From Tyto alba (lineage: Eukaryota > Chordata > Aves > Strigiformes > Tytonidae), in NCBI RefSeq assembly GCF_018691265.1, contig NW_024881313.1:33101518-33165517 (forward strand): DNA of 64,000 bases, in the 5' to 3' direction. The notes beneath the pieces were generated by a model. It was not told the origin of the DNA, searched no databases, and saw only the letters and a list, made by a program, of their open reading frames with translations. The first letter of the stretch is position 1. The number at the start of each line of letters is the position of its first letter. The position numbers and the translations under genes were made by a program. Below, piece after piece: positions 26,164-40,275 of this stretch.

Positions 26164-29100
26164 CTGTAAAACATTTGAAAACAAACTGCCATTACTTCAA
26201 CTTTGAAAGGTATCTGAACATACAGCAACTGTGAATAGTGCTATGTCATATCTCATTTGGAAACAGTCCACATTAAGCTTTCTGTCACATGTAAGTCCCT
26301 TCCCATTGTCAGTGTTATAGAGGAACCATTTACTGGTTCACAAACAGAAACTTCCTGGTTATTTATGCCTGGACTCATCAACTACAAAAAGACCAAGATA
26401 TGGTCCAAAACATACTGTTTCGGACATAGCCTGATAAAAAATATTTTAAAAGTTATAAAAAAAAACATTTATAGATGTCATAGTGCTATATAATGCTTAC
26501 TATTCTGAAGAATGTTAAAGCAATATAACACTAAGACTATTCTGAAATAATTAGCTATATTTTTAAAAAGTAATTAAAAGTAAACAAGTTTTTATAGCTT
26601 ATATTTTTATTTCCTTAAAAACTGTCACACAGAACCACAGTTGAAAAGGTATTTAGCCTTATAAGGGCTCATACAGACTACTTCAGAAATTCACAAAAAA
26701 TTTTCCATGGGCATCAGAAACTTGGCTGCAGAACTGTTTTTGAAAAATCTGAGACATAACCCTAAATCCTTAGATGTTGCATAGCTGGCCCGTACTAATT
26801 TTCATTTTTAGTGAAAGGATATAAAGTTTCATTTTCAAACATGGAAATCTGGACAGTATTTACATTGAAGAACCAGACTGCTAGTTTAAGATGTTGTAAG
26901 ATCAGCTTGTAATAAACAGTGTCCTTCATTTAGTTCATTCTTCTTAACTCTGCTCTGTAGTACTCCACTTTCCCCACAAAGAAATACTCGCTGTATTTCT
27001 TCCTCTGCTGTCTTCCATACAGTCCTCTACACACTTCCCATGATTCAGTCAGAGATCGTCAACAGATTTCTGATGCAAAGCACAATCTGAAGAAAATCCA
27101 CAACTGATTTCTTTCTGCATGTATAATATTGTTACAAGGAAATCTGTCTCATCTACGATGCCACCAAGACTAAACATGCATGAGTCCAACTAAATAAAAC
27201 CAAGGCATAAATTTAACCACTTGAACTTGCCGCAGCTAGCATCTTCTCTGCCAAAATTATACCTTCTTATTTCTATCACCACCTCTCCTCTATGTAACAA
27301 TTCTCATAAGCACAACACAGAGGCTCCTGGGCCTATAACTGAAGTGTTTATGTTGAATCAATGGATTCTTGCACCTTACAGATGAAGAGTATATATATTA
27401 CATAACAGAACTCTATTGTGGGTACTTAGTTAATATGAAGATGGATTTTCATGTTCTCAAAGCTGAAATTTTAAAAGAAAAACTAAACCCAACAATTTTG
27501 ATTAATATATTCCTTCTTTTCTTTTTTTTTTTTTCCCAACAGTATTTTTTTGTGTTATGACAAGCAGTCACCTTCCATGAATAATTTGTTGCCAACATTC
27601 AATTTTTTGCTGAAAAAATATTTTCCTAGAAATGTTTCAGTCAGCTTTAAACACATTTGCTCTTTAAAGGAACACATGAGACCACACTGAGTATTTACAC
27701 AGCAGGGTTGTGTGCTTCAGCATCTCTCAGCACTACAGCACCCTCATGCCTGAGGTTTATTGGTATCATGCAGCCATAGCTGTCTTTAACACTGTTTAGT
27801 ACTAAACTTTTTACACTGAACACACTCATGATTTGAAGCAGTGGAATCAGCCTCTCTGAAGCCATTTATTAGAGGTAAAATGTCTTTACTACACTAAATT
27901 GAAGCTCCTGAGCTACCTGTGACCACTGGAAATTACGTATGAACAGTGTTTTGTTCCACTAAAAGGTGTTTCAATACAAACTATCATTTTTACCAAATTA
28001 AATAATATACTTCAATTTTCATATTTTTTCCAAGTCTGAGGTTTCAAGCACACTGCTCAATGTGGCTTTCAAATACTAAGACACATTAATACAACTTCTC
28101 AGCCAAATCTCTTTATGTGACAGCATTGTGCCAAGTTCTTCTGCATAATTTTCTTTATTAAAATGGAAAATATAGATCAGAGGAACTCCAGGAAACTGTT
28201 CCAGTTAGTTCCCACCATGGCGCAAGGCCCCAGCACAGGATACCCAGGGCGATGAGGCGGTGCAAAGCAGGAGGTCGGAGCCCACATACAGCCCTGGGCT
28301 TACAGTTGTTTCAGGCACCGCTTCCCAAACGTCACCCTGGGGAACTCGGACACCCTCTTCCCCACCATAAGGGCAGGCACAGGCAAACCTCTGTGCTGGA
28401 GATTTAGGAAGGGGCTGGGTGGGAAGCCCTTCTCATTCCCTCTTTCTGTGCAGGATGGAGACAGTCTGGGAGCTGCCTCACCTCTGTGCCTTCACAGCAC
28501 TTCAAACTCCTCATATGGGACAGCAAGGAGAGGTAGCAACTGAAGCATGCACACCCACAAGCCTCCCTAAGGCATGTTGTTGGGACTCCCTTACTGTCTC
28601 CCACAGTGGGGTCTAATAGCTGCAGTAGGTCCCATAATGAACCATGGACAACATTAATCTCAGCCATAGAGCTAGGGAGAAAAAAAAATAACTAATTAAC
28701 CCATCAGTGATACTTTTGTAAAAAAATCAGATTTACTGACCTCTCATTTAAGACATAAGTAAGTCAGAGCACTCATTAGGAATGCCTAGTCCATTTCTCT
28801 GGCCCCAGTGGAGACATTTATGGAAGAAGAAATGGGATCTCAGGTTGTCCACCCTGCCCAGAGCAGCAGTCTCTGAGCATTGCCTCAGAGCATCTGAGCG
28901 AGCTGGTAGACACAAGCTGTGTCCACAACCAACTGCAGAAACCTTGAGGCCTCCTTGGCTTTATGGAAGGAGAGGATCAAGCATGTGTCACCACCTTTTT
29001 TGCAGTCATGTCGCCCCCCCCCAGCAGACCCAGATGGCAGCTGCCAACCGGGGCCTGACAGCACAGCAGCATGGCAGTAGTGCAGGTGGCACAAGGACTT

Positions 29101-29791
29101 ATGATTTGAGTGCCACATCAGAAACCCACCATCCAAAGAGCAAAATTACATGCTGAGAGAACCAAGTGAAAACCATGTCCATTTTGTTTTTGATTCAACG
29201 TTAAAGGCATGACAGGAGCCATGTGTTGGTCAGACCTATCGGGTTCATCTGTCTGCACCTCATCCTTGAAGTCAGTGCACCCAAAGGGAAATGGGCTGAA
29301 CTGATAAAACCTTCCTCTCCAGAACACAAGCAGAACAAAGATCCTCGAGAAACCCAGAAAACTCAAACAGAAAAGGGCTATGAGCTGGCCCTCCTCCCTG
29401 TTTTGCCTCTCCAGTACCAATCCTTTCTTTCAAGCTTCCTCTCAACTCCATCAATACTCAGAGGCTGCTTCACGGCTCAGAAGATTTCAGTCACCTTTGG
29501 GTACCCACCTTTCTTTCCGTCATCCTTAGGGCTGAGCTACAAGTCAGTGCCAGATGCCTTTCTCACACACTCTGGGCTATTATGCATTGCAAGCACATGG
29601 GTGAGTGTGTGCCCATGGATGCCCACCTCTCGGTGGACAGCACGCCAGGAGCTCCCTTCCCACCTCAGCATACCTGCTCAATCCCTGGGCAGACCTAATC
29701 CCTCTTTTCTCCCAGATGACCTCTCTGTACCCAAAAGGCAGTGACCAGACAAGGCAAACAGGCAACCTTTCTCTCTTCTGTAAGATCCCAC

Positions 29792-29808
29792 TTTTTTTTT
29801 TTTTTTTT
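29792..29808 (+). repeat. Poly-T tract
   Basis: A run of about 17 T in intron 2, without flanking retrocopy features that I can see. Confidence 0.8.
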
Positions 29809-31465
29809 AATGGCATATAATACACATTTCTATATAACAACTCTAAACAAACAAATGTCATTCCTGCACAGCTGGTCACAGGGTATTTCCTTGCTCTTCC
29901 TCACTAGCAAAAGCCTTACAAAGCTTTCTAGGAAATGCATTTGGCTCTCTGACAGCATGCTGTGCATTAATGTTATGCAATGACTACCTTAGTACCATCT
30001 CTGAAAAATGTTTCCTATGAATTTTGTAAAAATTTTGATATGGAGTTGGGTGTACTTTCTTTTTTTCAGCTAATGGTCAGATTTGAAAGGAGAAAACTTG
30101 ATATATATCTCCAGAAAGCTTTAAATATTAGGAGCAGATGTGCAAAAAGTCCCTGTTTGCCTCCATTTCCAAACAGAGGGGACAAGAAAGCAGACTCTTC
30201 CTAGGCAAAATGTCTAATTGAATTTGGGGAAGGTTTTTTAATCAAAAGTTCTGTAGGATTGGGTCCTCTCTTCAGCTTTGATATGCGTGTGTGCATGAGC
30301 ATACATGCATATCTATAAATTTTTGCATATCTATGTAAATATGCAAACAACACTGCTAGGATGAGATTCAAATAGGTGCCATATGCTGTGACAAGTGAGC
30401 AACCATCAATTAGGAAAGGCTCAGTCCCACACTTTTATCATTTGTATAAATAGCTTCACATTTTTCAAAGGTGGGTGGGATGGCAGAATTCACACACACA
30501 CGAAATAAGAGTCCCTCAGCGTAGGTAGTTGTGTGCATGAGGTGTACTATAGTGTAATTAAATGCAGGCTTTCAGCAGTTACTGCTTCTTTTGAGAATGT
30601 TGTTCTAGAATACCAAAGGATATACAAATCACATCACAGAAATGTTGAAATTTTATTAGGATTTTATAAATAAGACCTAAGTGTTAGCTAGCAATAAAAC
30701 ACTGCTATTGTAATTACAATATCTGCTGAATGCAAAGAGCACTGTTCCCAGTTTATGAGCTAATCTTAAAGTAGGGTGAGTGACTTGCCTCTGAGAAACC
30801 CAGACCAGTAGAGATTTCAGACTTTCTGCAGCTGAATCCAGAGTTAAAACCTTCTTTCTTTTTGCAAAAGAATCTCAAAGAGATATATAATTCCCCTTTT
30901 TCCTCAACTATTAAATACCTTAATCATTATCTGTTCTGCTAAGCAAACGTTCCCTGTTCCCCACTCTACCACTTACTTTTGGTTTTGCAGGAGACTACAC
31001 CAGCTTTCACAGTATTGGGAAATACCACCATCATGATGCAAATTATGGGCCCAGTTAACTACTTCTTTTGTCTGAACACAGACTACAAGACTGCATGCTG
31101 CACTCTATCTCATGTAAGTCCCAAGTTTCTCCCTGTAGGCATTGCATAATGTTCAGCACTGGGTTTAGAGTATCACTGCATTGCATGCCTTGGTATTGCA
31201 CTGCAAAACAGGCCTTTGAACCAACAGCAAAATACTTAGAGAAGAAAGGTTTCCCAGTCAGGGAGATGGCCAAGATAGACAGGAAAAAGTAAGGAATTCA
31301 GAGGTAAAATGCAAAAGGTTATTTGTACTAGTATGACAGTGTCAGGTTGGATTCCAACACTATCATCAGAAGGAACATTTAAAAATATTTGAAGTATTCT
31401 CCAGCATTGTGCTCTGCTCATGCCAGACTGCATCACCCCACCTGGGAAATTTCCAGTGAGGAGGA

Positions 31466-31512
31466 GTTTTCTTTGTTTGTTTGTTTTGTTTTTGTTTTTT
31501 TTTTTTTTTTTT
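31466..31512 (+). repeat. TTTG / poly-T low-complexity tract
   Basis: TTTTCTTTGTTTGTTTGTTT passes into a long T run ending TTCTGATATT. Simple repeat in intron 2. Confidence 0.8.
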
Positions 31513-34086
31513 CTGATATTACTCTCAGACTTGGCAGCAGCTCCCCATGAACATCCACAAAACTACTTCAACTCCTTGTTTTGGTGTCCTCCTGTCCTTT
31601 CCTGGCCTCTTTTTCAAATATCTATCATTTATTTTTCCGTTTGGCTACCAAATGATAAACATTTCTTCTTCCAGTGATCTATTTTATGGCAGGGAAATGC
31701 AGACTCTGCTTCTCCTTTTGGACAGGCTCCTCCATCTTCCCCAGTCCTATCTTGTTAGGATGTGCTATCCTCAGTCAGGATTAGCAATGCAATATTTTTT
31801 ATGTTTGTCAAACCAGGCTCAATGTCTGTCTCAGCACCAGCTGGTGGGAAATGTCTGTGAAATGAGCCTCCTGTTACCCTCTGCCACAGTGCGTCCTCGT
31901 AACAAGCTCCAGGGCCAGTGGCCCAAAAGAAGACCGAACTTGGCTGCTGTCAAGCCACAGCAGCAACCTAAGCTACCTTTTTTACCCTTGGCAGAGTCTC
32001 GCCATGAAGCTGTCTGGATCCATAATAAAAACAGAGGCAGTGCTGAGCTCAGAGTTTTTGTGGTTGCATGTAGGACACAGTTCTGAAACACCAGCATGGG
32101 AGAAAAACAACCCAACCCCAGTTTACCAGCAAATCAAGCAATTAAAAATCTCATAAAAAATTAATGGAAACTTTAGCATAGAAACTGACTTTGCATATTT
32201 GTAAGTTTTAAGCACAGAGACTCTCTCAGTGGTGCTATTTGGAGTTGTTGCTAAGTACATACTAAAAACTGTGATTTTTATGTATACATGTGTGTGCATA
32301 CATATCCCAAACAGATAATGGTTTTGTGTATGCATTTACAAATATAAACACACAAATACACTTGTGAGTTTTATTTATAATTGAATGTGGGTGTTTCACA
32401 TTCCCACTTCATACTATGCAAAATAGAAGGTCATCATAATAACCCATATTTACCTGTGTCTTCCTAAATTAGAGAACATTAACTACAGGGTCTCAGTACT
32501 CAGTATACCTTTTCTGTCTAGGCACTTACCTGGACAACAGCACTGCAGGATCTATAGTCATAATAGTCATTAGAGGATTTTACGTGTGATTTTCTCCATG
32601 GAGAAGTGGGAGTAGGGTTTAGGAGAAGTCCTAAATGAGGGCTATAGTGAAGCCCAGAATTGAAACCAGAGCTGCTAAATCCCCACCAGGTATCATTCTC
32701 ACCATCCTTATAAAGAAATCACTATTACATGTGGTCCATTGAAAGGAAAGACTTGTGACTTTGGCTGTATTTAGGACTGTACAGGTATGCTTATGCTTCT
32801 CCCCATGTATCCTTCTATATGGAATCCTGGTCTTCGATGGAAGTGGCACCCATGGTCTCATCTATGCAGTGCGAGCAACTGACAGCTTTCTGATGTTCAC
32901 AGGTATAGGCTTAGGAATCTAGGCTTCAGCATGTATTTTTGAAAAGTCTGGGACTCTACTTCTGTAAAATAGAAGGTGAAGTTTCCATACCTAATGGGTA
33001 AGGGATGATATTTTTCACTGCAAATAAGTGGTGCCTGATGTGAGTAAAATCCACAGACCGTGCCCCAAAACATCTCAGATGAACTGCACTGTCCAAAGGT
33101 GTTAAATCTGAACCCTAGCAAAAGTAATTTAAAAAATGATCCTTAATTAAGTTTAGCCTAAATTAATTTAATTACTTAATTACTCTGTCATGACCCTGTG
33201 CTACTTACATGCACACTGAAAACTTCATGAAATAAACTGAATATAGCATGACGATAAATAACCAAAAGGATAACGCAGCGATTGCTTTACTCATTTCCAA
33301 ATTAAACCAGTGCAGTCCAGTAAATCTTGATTTATCACTGTCTCCAGTCTACCATACAGCAGAACTGTGGGTTAAGAATGGTGTCAGGGAAGATGACTCA
33401 GATCTGCTGAACTGCATGTCAGTTCACACACAGAGCTAGAAACTTCTGCCACACAACTTCCACCTTCTTTTTCTACTTCACCATCCCGTGACTTTCCATT
33501 TCTGATGGTTTCATTTCTCCCTTGCCTCCATTCCGCTCCTCAGCTCAAGTGCTCTCTGTCCTGCTGTCCCCTAGAATCACTCACATGTACTCATCTAAGA
33601 AGAAGCCCCTTTCTTCTCTATGTCCTTCTGCAGGGGACTGTATGCCTTCTCCTGTGTTTGGTAGCTCCTCACCCTTTCTGATTCTGAATTCTCTTTTCTA
33701 TGTCTTGTCTCATTTGTTTGTCTTTTAGTATTCAGACCACAATCTTCCCAGAGCTGCAAAAGCACATTATTTCTAGTCTGTAAGTAGGCATGGAAATTTA
33801 CAGGGCTGTATAAATATGTAATAATCAATAATCATAATGATACCACATTAAAATTCAAGCCTACAACCTCAGCAGCTACTGTAAGAAAAGTAATTTACAG
33901 AGGCTACGTGCACAGAACTTTGCTGAAACTTGGTAAAGGGATTAACTTAAAGAATCCCTTATTGGGAAGTTACTAATTACTTGCTGTGGTTAAGTGTTAC
34001 CTGGCACATAGTTATCTGCAATTGCTTTGTAAAGCTGAAACACTATGGTCTAATCTAAAAATCAATCCAGCTGAACGGGATGGGAT

Positions 34087-34112
34087 TTAGGTGCCTAAGC
34101 ATAGGCATCTAA
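34087..34112. repeat. Imperfect 11-bp hairpin
   Basis: TTAGGTGCCTA and TAGGCATCTAA are inverted copies with one mismatch around the 4-base loop AGCA. The hairpin lies about 370 bp into intron 2 from exon 2. It may be a remnant of an old repeat. Confidence 0.6.
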
Positions 34113-34471
34113 CGCCATTTTAGATGGTCTAGGATATGCCACCCAACTGGCGGCTGCTCTTCCATGTCGGCATAAACTTCAGGAAGTCCTGTGTCCTAAC
34201 TGAGCACCCTATGTAGATGTCTCTCATATAAAATGACACTCCCTATGTATGTTTAGGCAACCAAGATTCACATACCTTCAGCTCAACAGCCCTGATCTTT
34301 GAAATAAAAACTCTAAAACAGTCTACCTAAGAAAGGCCTTGAACTCAGCATCACATCAAGATAAAGAATAGGAAGGATGATTCCTTTGATGTTGACTTTG
34401 CAGTCAATTTGCAATCCTTTTGCCCTTGGAAGTGTAAAATTATAGAATTAAAACAGAATGGAAGTGAGTTA

Positions 34472-34600
<129 letters not shown>

Positions 34601-35640
34601 CTAGAAACATCAAAGGAAAGTGAACATTTAGAAAAGGTACTTAGTCAAGGAAACAAGCAGCAAAATCCAAACAGCAACATATGCCTGCAGAACTACACCG
34701 TGCACCCTGCGTCCAGGGTGGGTGAAGGCTGTAAGCCAAATAAGACTCATGGTACTAATTGAATCCACCCCAGCTCATATTACACAGTGAATAAATGCAA
34801 TGCACCCATAGGATGCTCGGTGGTGTAACCCACACTTCCCACCACCCTCTTGCACACAGGCACCAGCCGCCAGCACCAACTCATCCAAACTCACCTATCA
34901 AAAGCCCATTTCCTACCAACCCTCATTAAGTCTGGGAATAAAGAGCTTTACAGTAACTTTCAAGAGACTTTATAATAAGATGTCAGAGAAGAATACGGGA
35001 AGATAAATAATTCACAGGGGCATGTATGGAGATAGAAATCAATAAGGATATCCCCATGGTGAACTTTTCTGCCTTCCCAGAAAACATTACATCCCCTCAG
35101 GCCACCTTGCATGCATTTCTAGGTTGGTAGGACAAAGGACATGAAGACAAGATCCACCTCTAACATATACATTAAATTTAATCACATCCTTAAAACTTTA
35201 AAATAAAAGCTCCATCACTATTCCCCGATTAGCTTTGACTTCACTGTGGTTGTACCATATGTTCTGTCTACAACGTATAAGGCACCCCTGCTCTTGAGAC
35301 TGAGGGTTTTATGAAGTGCTGTGTCTAAATTCACAAGATCGTCAATATTTATTGCACTTTATCTCTTTAATGCTTTTTGCTGGATTCCCCTTAGCACTGT
35401 GCATTAAATGTGATTTCATGCTCACATTGAAACATCCACAGGAATTGTATGAAATATCAGTGCACTCCACTTTCCTGGAAGACTGAATTTGCCCAAGGGA
35501 TCTGGCCTCACAGCCAGAGCAACTCTGGATGCTCCTCTTCCTTATTGACCTCACCAGTTTAGAATTTTTGCCTCATTTCCTTTATTATGAGGCATGGTGT
35601 GTATAACATAGACCTGCTGGTACTTCTTTAAAATACTATT

Positions 35641-35675
35641 TTTTTATTATTTTTTTCAGAAAAAAAAAAAAAAAA
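35641..35675 (+). repeat. T-rich then A-rich tract
   Basis: TTTTTATTATTTTTTTCAGA is followed by a run of about 15 A. The two halves can pair as an imperfect hairpin. Confidence 0.7.
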
Positions 35676-36289
35676 GCTTTATAATAGACTAAGTCTTTCT
35701 GCAATTCAGGGAATTTCACTTACTGTAACTTTTCTTATACATAGCAACATGACCTGAACAGGGAGGACAGGCAAACCTCACAGTTTTGAACTTCAGAAAA
35801 CACTGGAAAATATTCTTTGACTTTTTCCGTATTAAGAATCCATTTCACAGAAAAAGATAATGTTGAGACTCTCTTCCTATACATTTGGGCATCTGCCCAT
35901 TACAAAGGTTATAAATCTGAAATGGAAAGCCAGGTTTGAGGCATTAAATATCTGAGGTAGCATCTGTATTTCAGTGTTTAATCTAGTTCTGGAAAAGACA
36001 TGATGGTTCTCTTTCTTCTGGCAAAGAGGGGTAGAGGTTAGCACCCGCTCCCCTCCTTGCCCTCCCTTCATTTACACTTAGTTTTCTATTTAAAATGAAA
36101 AACAATTGGAGGAACAAATTTATAGTTTATTATTACTGGAGAAAAATCTGAAAAGTAGGTCAGGAACCCTGAGAAATGCAATTTTGCCAACAAGCAAACA
36201 GAAAGAATATAAACAGTTGTATTTTTATAGCATCTTTACCCTAAGCACAAATAAAAATATTAATTAATTTAGTCTTCTAACACCTTTTT

Positions 36290-36425
36290 TATGAAATAGT
36301 TATGGTCCCCATTTTTCAGGTGATGCAAATAGGCTCAAAAGAGAGCCTGTGACTTTCCCAGGGCCACATACAAATTGAGAAATAAAGCCATGAAAAGAAT
36401 CCAGGGTTTCTTAGTAAGTGACAGA
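36290..36425 (+). repeat. MIR-like ancient SINE
   Basis: The segment reads TATGGTCCCCATTTTTCAGG, TGATGCAAATAGGCTCAAAAG, GTGACTTTCCCAGGGCCACA and TAGTAAGTGACAG. This is the order of MIR-family elements (CCCATTTTACAGATGAGG, GAGGCTCAGAG, GTGACTTGCCCAAGGTCACA, TAGTAAGTGGCAG). It is diverged but collinear. MIR copies predate the amniote radiation and are scarce in bird genomes. Confidence 0.75.
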
Positions 36426-38775
36426 AATATTCTTCACGGCAGGGCACAGTGGGACCTAGAGTGATGACAGGAGAACTGGTGAGAAGCAGCTGAGAAACCA
36501 TCTAAGCCCTAACAATGTGTAAGGACAGAGGTAAAATGCAGGCAGCAGTACAGGACTGGTGGCAACCGTCACATTCCTGAAAATGATCTAACAACCCTCT
36601 CCCCACCAAATGGTCAAAATCTTTAAAAATGAAAAAAATAGTTTGCAGACTTGAATTAGATCTACTAACCCAGATGTAGTTCAAAAGCTTAATAAAACCT
36701 TGCATTAAGTGAGGTTTCCCTATCCACGAGTCCCAGTGTGATAGAAATCCACACATGTGCTTAAGGTTTCAGGATATCAATACTTCCACTGAATCCATTA
36801 TCACATCATAATCCCATTAATTTTTTAGTCATCCAATCAATATTTGAGCAAAATCACATCAAAAAAGACTGGGAATTTTTAGTGTATCAGGAGGATGAAA
36901 ACTATTCATAAATAAAACTCCAGGGTTTAATACACTGCAAGGAAGCAGAAAGGAAAAATGTCACTTTATTTTCAAATTCCATCAGGAAAGTTTCCCTGAT
37001 AAAAAGCAAGAAGACATAAATGATATTTCAAAGAAAGGTAAGCTTTATTCAGCACAGGTTTGGAAAGCAGCTTTTTTGTTCTTCTCAGTCATTTGAAGTT
37101 TCTTTTGATGGAATCACTCACAGTAAAACTGCTGCACACACATCGTACCATATAAATGATAGCACCACTGCCTTAGATCTTTCCTATCTGTATTTCTGTT
37201 AATTCCAGAGAGACGTTGCTGTGTCACTGTGACAAGATTTTACTTCCAGGAGGTTACAGCTTCACCACCGGTCCATGATACCCCATGCCCTTGGCAGAAA
37301 ACTCCCACCCTTCCACAGGAGCTCCCACAAGGGGACATCAGCTGCCTTTTCACACTGCTCAGGAAAGCCTCTCTGCTTGGGACCGAAGCCAGGAAGGTGT
37401 TTAATTAAGCCCTAGGCAGGTACAGATCCAAGCACACAAATAATGTTCTTGAAGTGGCACCTCAAAGGGTTTGTTTCCAATGCACAGCACAAAGCTGTAA
37501 TTTGCCCATTCCTGAAAGATCCCGGCTTGCAGATGTAATCACAGAGATCTAAACCAACCAGCAAGCAGATACCCCTCGTGAACCATGGCTGCTAATCCTA
37601 AAGATACCACTTTGATTTTAATACTGAAATCTGCACATATTACATAAATGGAAATAAACCAAGCATGCACAATTTCTGCTCTGGTGAAATGATTCTACTG
37701 GAAACAGTATAAAAGGAAAACATTAAAATAAAGTCACTCACTGGTAGGAGTCACCTACTCTGCTTCTCATGAAGAACTAGCACAATGCCTGTATGACCTC
37801 TGCAAGCAAGCTAAAGCCCTTCAGCCTGTCTTTTCTCCTTTTTTCCTTTGCTGTTTGGTTTCCATCCCCTTCTTCCTCTTACATAAAACCTTAATTGATT
37901 TTGGATTAGGAAAGTAAAACAGATGTTACCACAGGTTTTAACACAAGCACACTTCACTGATGCTGCATATTAAAAACTGTAAATGTTATCACTTCCATCT
38001 TCATTTATGATTGAAAAATAACGTTACCCACCTGTGAAGTTGACTTTGAAGCCATAAATTCAGACACCTACATTATTTTAAGACTCTAAAATACAGATCT
38101 GTGATGACATGTTTTCCTGCCTGTGAAAGAATCACTGTGCTAACATGTTATGAATGAAGGTTGGATGTGTTCCAATACAAGATGCTGTCAACAAAATTAT
38201 TTCTGGCATGTTTATTTGAAACCTGCCAAAAGTCTGCCAGCATGGTGGCCATATTAGAATAATAGAATAGCTCCTTAAAACAAAAACTCATCAGGCACAG
38301 GTTTGTCATTTTTTTAAATAGTAATATCTATATTGCAAAATGAAAGGACAATATAGACTTCACTTGTTAAGTATTTATATTATTTAATAAAAGCTATACA
38401 TCCTGGACCAAATTCTCTGAAGGATCAATAGTGGGATAGTCATGGTAGGCCTCTTAGTCCTTTTCAACATGGAGTTGCCACTTTTGGGCAATAACAACAA
38501 AACCTAGGTGTGTTATAACAAGAAATGAATGGTATGAAACAAAAGCAGGTGCAATCTCCCTTACTGGCTTCAGAGGTGGTAGCATGGGGTTTATAGCAAG
38601 GGTTTGTATGGTTTCCATACCTGCCATTCTCCAAAGCTCTGTTTCTTGCTTTTTTGGATTTACTTCTAAGTTTTAACTAAATTACCTTAAATACTATACA
38701 CTCACAAACATAGTAAATGAAAAATCTTCTAGCAAGCTTGTCAACACACAGTTAAGCAAGGAATACATATTCTAC

Positions 38776-38817
38776 CTTCACTTCTTGTTCTGAATCAGAA
38801 CCTTTGCTTGATGACAT
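38776..38817 (-). CDS. Candidate alternative first coding exon of DPP6 (14-codon leader)
   Basis: A short frame reads MSSSKGSDSEQEVK and meets a good donor-like sequence (AAG|GTAGAA) exactly on a codon boundary, so it could splice in frame to exon 2 about 4.2 kb downstream. The composition (small, polar, ending in a Glu/Gln-rich tail) is similar in character to the short DPPX-S leader, which as I recall it ends VQQQEQ, but there is no convincing alignment. G at -3 gives a fair Kozak context. No TATA box or CpG island stands out. Short ATG-to-GT frames arise by chance often, so this is a lead only. Confidence 0.18.
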
Positions 38818-40215
38818 AACAGTGTGTGCAATGCCAAGTCAGCTCACCAGTTTCAGAACATGGCCTAGAATAGAAACTTTGCTGAGGAATTAAGGTATGG
38901 AGGCACTGTTGTCCCTGGCAAAAACTCCTATGAAGTTTAGTGGAAAAAAATTTTGCTGTTAATTGTTTCTTTATAATACAAAATTGCTGCAGATTTTTAC
39001 TGCTAAACAGCACAACAAATGAGATGAAGAGTAGGTAACCCATATGGTTAGATAATTAACCTTGTGTTGCAAAAAAAGAAATATTAATTGCAATGATAAT
39101 GGCGGTAAACTAGATGCATTGCAGAGGTTGCAGGAGGAGGTTTGCTGAGACCTCTGGTTATATTGCTGATCGATACTGCCTTACTGTCTCATGGCACTCC
39201 TCTGCCTGTCTGGATCCTCTGCTGCTCTCCTGCCTTAAATTTAGGATGGAGTTTCTTCGAGGGCAGGAATAATTTTTGGTATCCTGCCTGGCACAGTGGA
39301 AACCTCAATCGCTAGAGAACTTAGGCAGTATCGTAGTATGGATAAACAATAATAAGCATCTAACTGCATCCTTCTCATCTCTGAATTCAAGCTGAGTTAC
39401 TTTTGTTTTGTTTTTAATTTTATTTCCTTTCCTTCTCCTCCCCACTTGCCTCCCTCCCCTCCTGCTGCTGCAGAGCACCCTGAGCTGTGCTCCAGTTGAA
39501 GTGTGATGCTGAATATCAATTGGTTTGCAGATAGACAGCCTATGCCTGAAGCTACAGTAAACTCAGTTGTTCAGATGCTAAAGGTGAAATTTTAGAGTGA
39601 GAGGAATAAAAACTTGGTTTATTTTTACAAATGAGGCATGGCATGTACATGAGCTTTCCTGCAAAACCCCAACAGAAAAATTCAGAGGGATAAAACCATC
39701 ATGCCTGCTGCGGTGATGAAAGACAACTACATTATGTTTTTCTTCATCTTCTATTGGTAATAAATGCTTTTACTAACAGGGAGCAATGACTTAATAACAG
39801 TTACTATCTTTGCTGTCTACTCCCCAGCATCGTGAGAAAAATCTTTTACTTGGCACACAGTGCAACACACTGTTCTGCCCTACATTTCTGGGAGGCTCTT
39901 TTATGAATGCCCTAACGTCACTCTTTTTGGCCCTGTGGCTCCACCTCCTCTCACAATTTTCTGCAAAGTGCACATATGCAATTGCTTTGGGGTTGGGCAT
40001 TAATGGAGTGTTTGAGAGTGAGCAAGGAAAAGGCTGTAGCTGTAACGCTCAGCTCTTTGCAAAAATAAACTTAGCATGTTTTATGCTTTGACGGAGCTTT
40101 CAGTCTTATATGTTTCTATTACAAAGTGAATAGGAGAAAATGAATGCCACCTGCACCTTACACCTAACTGTTAGTTTTAACAGATGATGGGTCTTCCACA
40201 GTTTTAGAGCAGAAG

Positions 40216-40275
40216 GCACCAGATCCTCAGCTACCATTGACTGACACAGATCACTGGCTCCACTGGAGTAAAGCC
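40216..40275 (+). repeat. Fragment of an old amniote repeat (CAGATCCTCAGCTG type)
   Basis: ACCAGATCCTCAGCTACC, then ACACAGATCACTGGCTCCA and CTGGAGTAAAGCCAG resembles the same block as the fragment at 22.1 kb. It lies about 400 bp from the candidate MNQTAG exon. Confidence 0.35.

Noticed and set aside
28200..28460. GC-richer patch as a CpG-island promoter
   Set aside because: Only a modest number of CpGs, no TATA or initiator arrangement, and no coding exon on either strand follows it.
29223..29744. 173-codon plus-strand open frame in intron 2
   Set aside because: No recognisable domain, no flanking splice or promoter structure, shadow frames open on the opposite strand, and a locally GC-richer composition that lengthens chance frames.
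31547..32086. 179-codon plus-strand open frame in intron 2
   Set aside because: Low-complexity, Leu/Phe/Gln-rich conceptual product just after a poly-T tract, with no family resemblance; likely chance.
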